Below, piece by piece: positions 62,651 through 64,000 of a DNA stretch of 64,000 bases. The translations under genes and the position numbers were made by a program. Below the pieces are notes generated by a model that saw nothing but the letters and a program-made list of their open reading frames with translations, was not told the DNA's origin and did not search any database. How positions within the stretch are numbered: position 1 is the first letter of the stretch; every line of letters starts with the position of its first letter. The stretch lies in contig JAUMIR010000001.1 in the NCBI GenBank assembly GCA_030847615.1, forward strand, positions 156,895,001 to 156,959,000, in the 5' to 3' direction. This DNA is from Gambelia wislizenii. Taxonomy: Eukaryota; Chordata; Lepidosauria; Squamata; Crotaphytidae.

Positions 62651-62900
62651 GTAAGTAATGACATGGACACATAATAACTTGTTGTTGTGCTTGTTGATGT
62701 ATTTTAACAGTTCATGATCATTTTTCAATGACAACTTTTTCCTTGATCAACAAATTGAAACAACTGAGTTCTAAACCATAAGTTCTGTGTGCAGTTTATA
62801 TAGAGATAATATTTTAAAAATAAGCAAATAATTTAAGTTGTCCTCTTTTGAGAAAAATGATTTAGGCATGGTTGCAGTTACAAATCAGGAATCCTGTTGG

Positions 62901-62939
<39 letters not shown>

Positions 62940-64000
62940 CGACAGATGTTGAGAGTAGTACTCCTTTGGTTATGCATTTGGTTGCCCAGTGTTGCCATTC
63001 AAGACAAGGGCTGCTGTGTAGCACTATCAGCATACAGCTGCTCATGCAGACTCCACTTTTTATCTTTTAGCAAAATAGCTTTTGAAACAGCCAATTAGTC
63101 TGCCTTGATATTCACAACACACATGACTTCTTGGTCCTTTTATTGAGATTGGTGACAAATTCCTGGGGGGAAACCATGCTAATCTGTAGTGACACAAACA
63201 GTGTGTCTAGGGCATCAGAAAGACAGTTTAAAATGGGGGTGGGGGTGTTGCTGCTGTCCCAGTTTTTGGACTACAACTCCCAGCATTCTTTGCAATTTGT
63301 TATTCCAGCTAGGTCTTTTGGGAGTTGCAGTTCAACAATTGGAGGGCTGCACTGTTCCCATTCCTGTTTTGAAATCATATGCTTTTGTGGGCAAGAGTCT
63401 GCTTCATCAGATCTCAAGACTTATCAGGTCAGATTATGATGTCACAGTAAATCTGTTGGTGTTTCAGATGCCATAGGACTCGTGGCTGATGTTAACATCC
63501 CTTTCTGCTGCCTTGTCCCATTTCCTTTATTCTCTGTCAAAAATCCTGGGTCCAGCTAGATCCAAAGATCTGCAAGCAGAAGAAATCCCAACAGTGGCTC
63601 TCTTGAACGGCTGAGCTAGGGGAAGACTTTGTGTGATGCTATGCCACAGACCATGTGCTGGTGCTGGTGCATGGCTTTTGTTGGCATGCAACTTGAGACA
63701 GAAGCTGTGCTTCTGCACAAACAGAAGCACACCTGGATTTCAGCTCTCGCATACAAGGCCATGCTCTAAGCCAGAAAAAGCCTTTGTGCACACAGAAAGA
63801 AGCCTTCTGAGGAGCACTTCTGGATCTTTCCCAGTGACTTTGCTTCTTACAGATTTGGCATATTGTTTATGTCTACCTCATGAGAGTGAGTTTTGGGAAT
63901 GAAGGGCTGGTTGCTAGTTTCTGAGAAGCTCTGAGAGCCTTTCCCTTTCTCAGGGGTTCTTGAACAGTTTTAGTGAGTACTACACAATTGAAGAATTGCA
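62651..64000 (+). other. SNX14 last intron (incomplete)
   Basis: Non-coding. Contains a TC/CA microsatellite (about 62903-62940), a MITE-like segment with GGACTACAACTCCCAGCATT (about 63255-63345) and a repeat with GTCTGCTTCATCAGATC (about 63400). The last coding exon is not present. Confidence 0.6.
62903..62940. repeat. TC/CA microsatellite
   Basis: TC units run directly into CA units. Confidence 0.85.

Noticed and set aside
62651..64000. Last SNX14 exon (VQKEVTSVTSWM-like)
   Set aside because: I read all three + frames by eye for such a short ending after an AG acceptor and found none; it most likely lies past 64000.
1..64000. CRISPR arrays, operons, phage or bacterial defence systems
   Set aside because: The window is a vertebrate chromosome with spliced genes; no spaced direct repeats of CRISPR type or prokaryotic gene clusters are present.

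Overview
This is a vertebrate nuclear window, most likely from a squamate reptile. Short exons with GT/AG introns encode proteins very close to mammalian ones. The repeats are squamate-like: CR1 tails ending in ATTCTATG units, L2-clade fragments, a tRNA-headed SINE, 5S-rRNA-headed SINEs, pogo/Tigger-like and hAT-like MITEs, and palindromic MITEs. The species cannot be fixed from sequence alone.

Layout. Bases 1-437 hold the last intron and an alternative terminal exon of SYNCRIP (hnRNP Q), + strand, ending in the hnRNP Q1-type tail GKGVEAGPDLLQ-stop at 437. The stretch to about 6.5 kb shows no open gene and almost no recognisable transposon. It carries AATAAA signals, so part of it is probably SYNCRIP 3' UTR. 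A GC-rich, CpG-rich zone (about 7.4-8.3 kb) starts SNX14 (sorting nexin 14), also + strand, which fills the rest of the window. I placed 27 successive coding exons plus one 27-nt microexon, with consistent phases throughout: 932 codons up to 62650. The last short exon (about 12 codons in mammals) lies beyond base 64000.

The most unusual point is that SNX14 has two first exons. Exon 1a (7913-8049) and exon 1b (11813-11949) differ at 7 of 137 bases (5 residues). Each has an upstream E-box/E-box/ETS cluster with near-identical spacing and an open donor, so each could splice to exon 2 at 16777. The surrounding DNA is largely unrelated and full of nested transposons. Exon 1b sits between two hAT-like MITEs that each carry their own 8-bp target duplication, and it lies inside an inverted repeat pair (9331-9592 and 12991-13243).

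The encoded SNX14 has two N-terminal membrane segments (exons 1-2), a PXA domain (exons 4-10), an RGS domain (exons 12-15), a PX domain (exons 17-20) and a C-terminal nexin (PXC) domain (exons 23-26). In mammals it anchors in the ER and works at ER-lipid droplet contacts and in endolysosomal homeostasis. SYNCRIP and SNX14 are also adjacent and co-oriented in human, so this is conserved synteny, not an operon. The introns (0.1-6 kb) account for most of the length and hold the repeats listed below.
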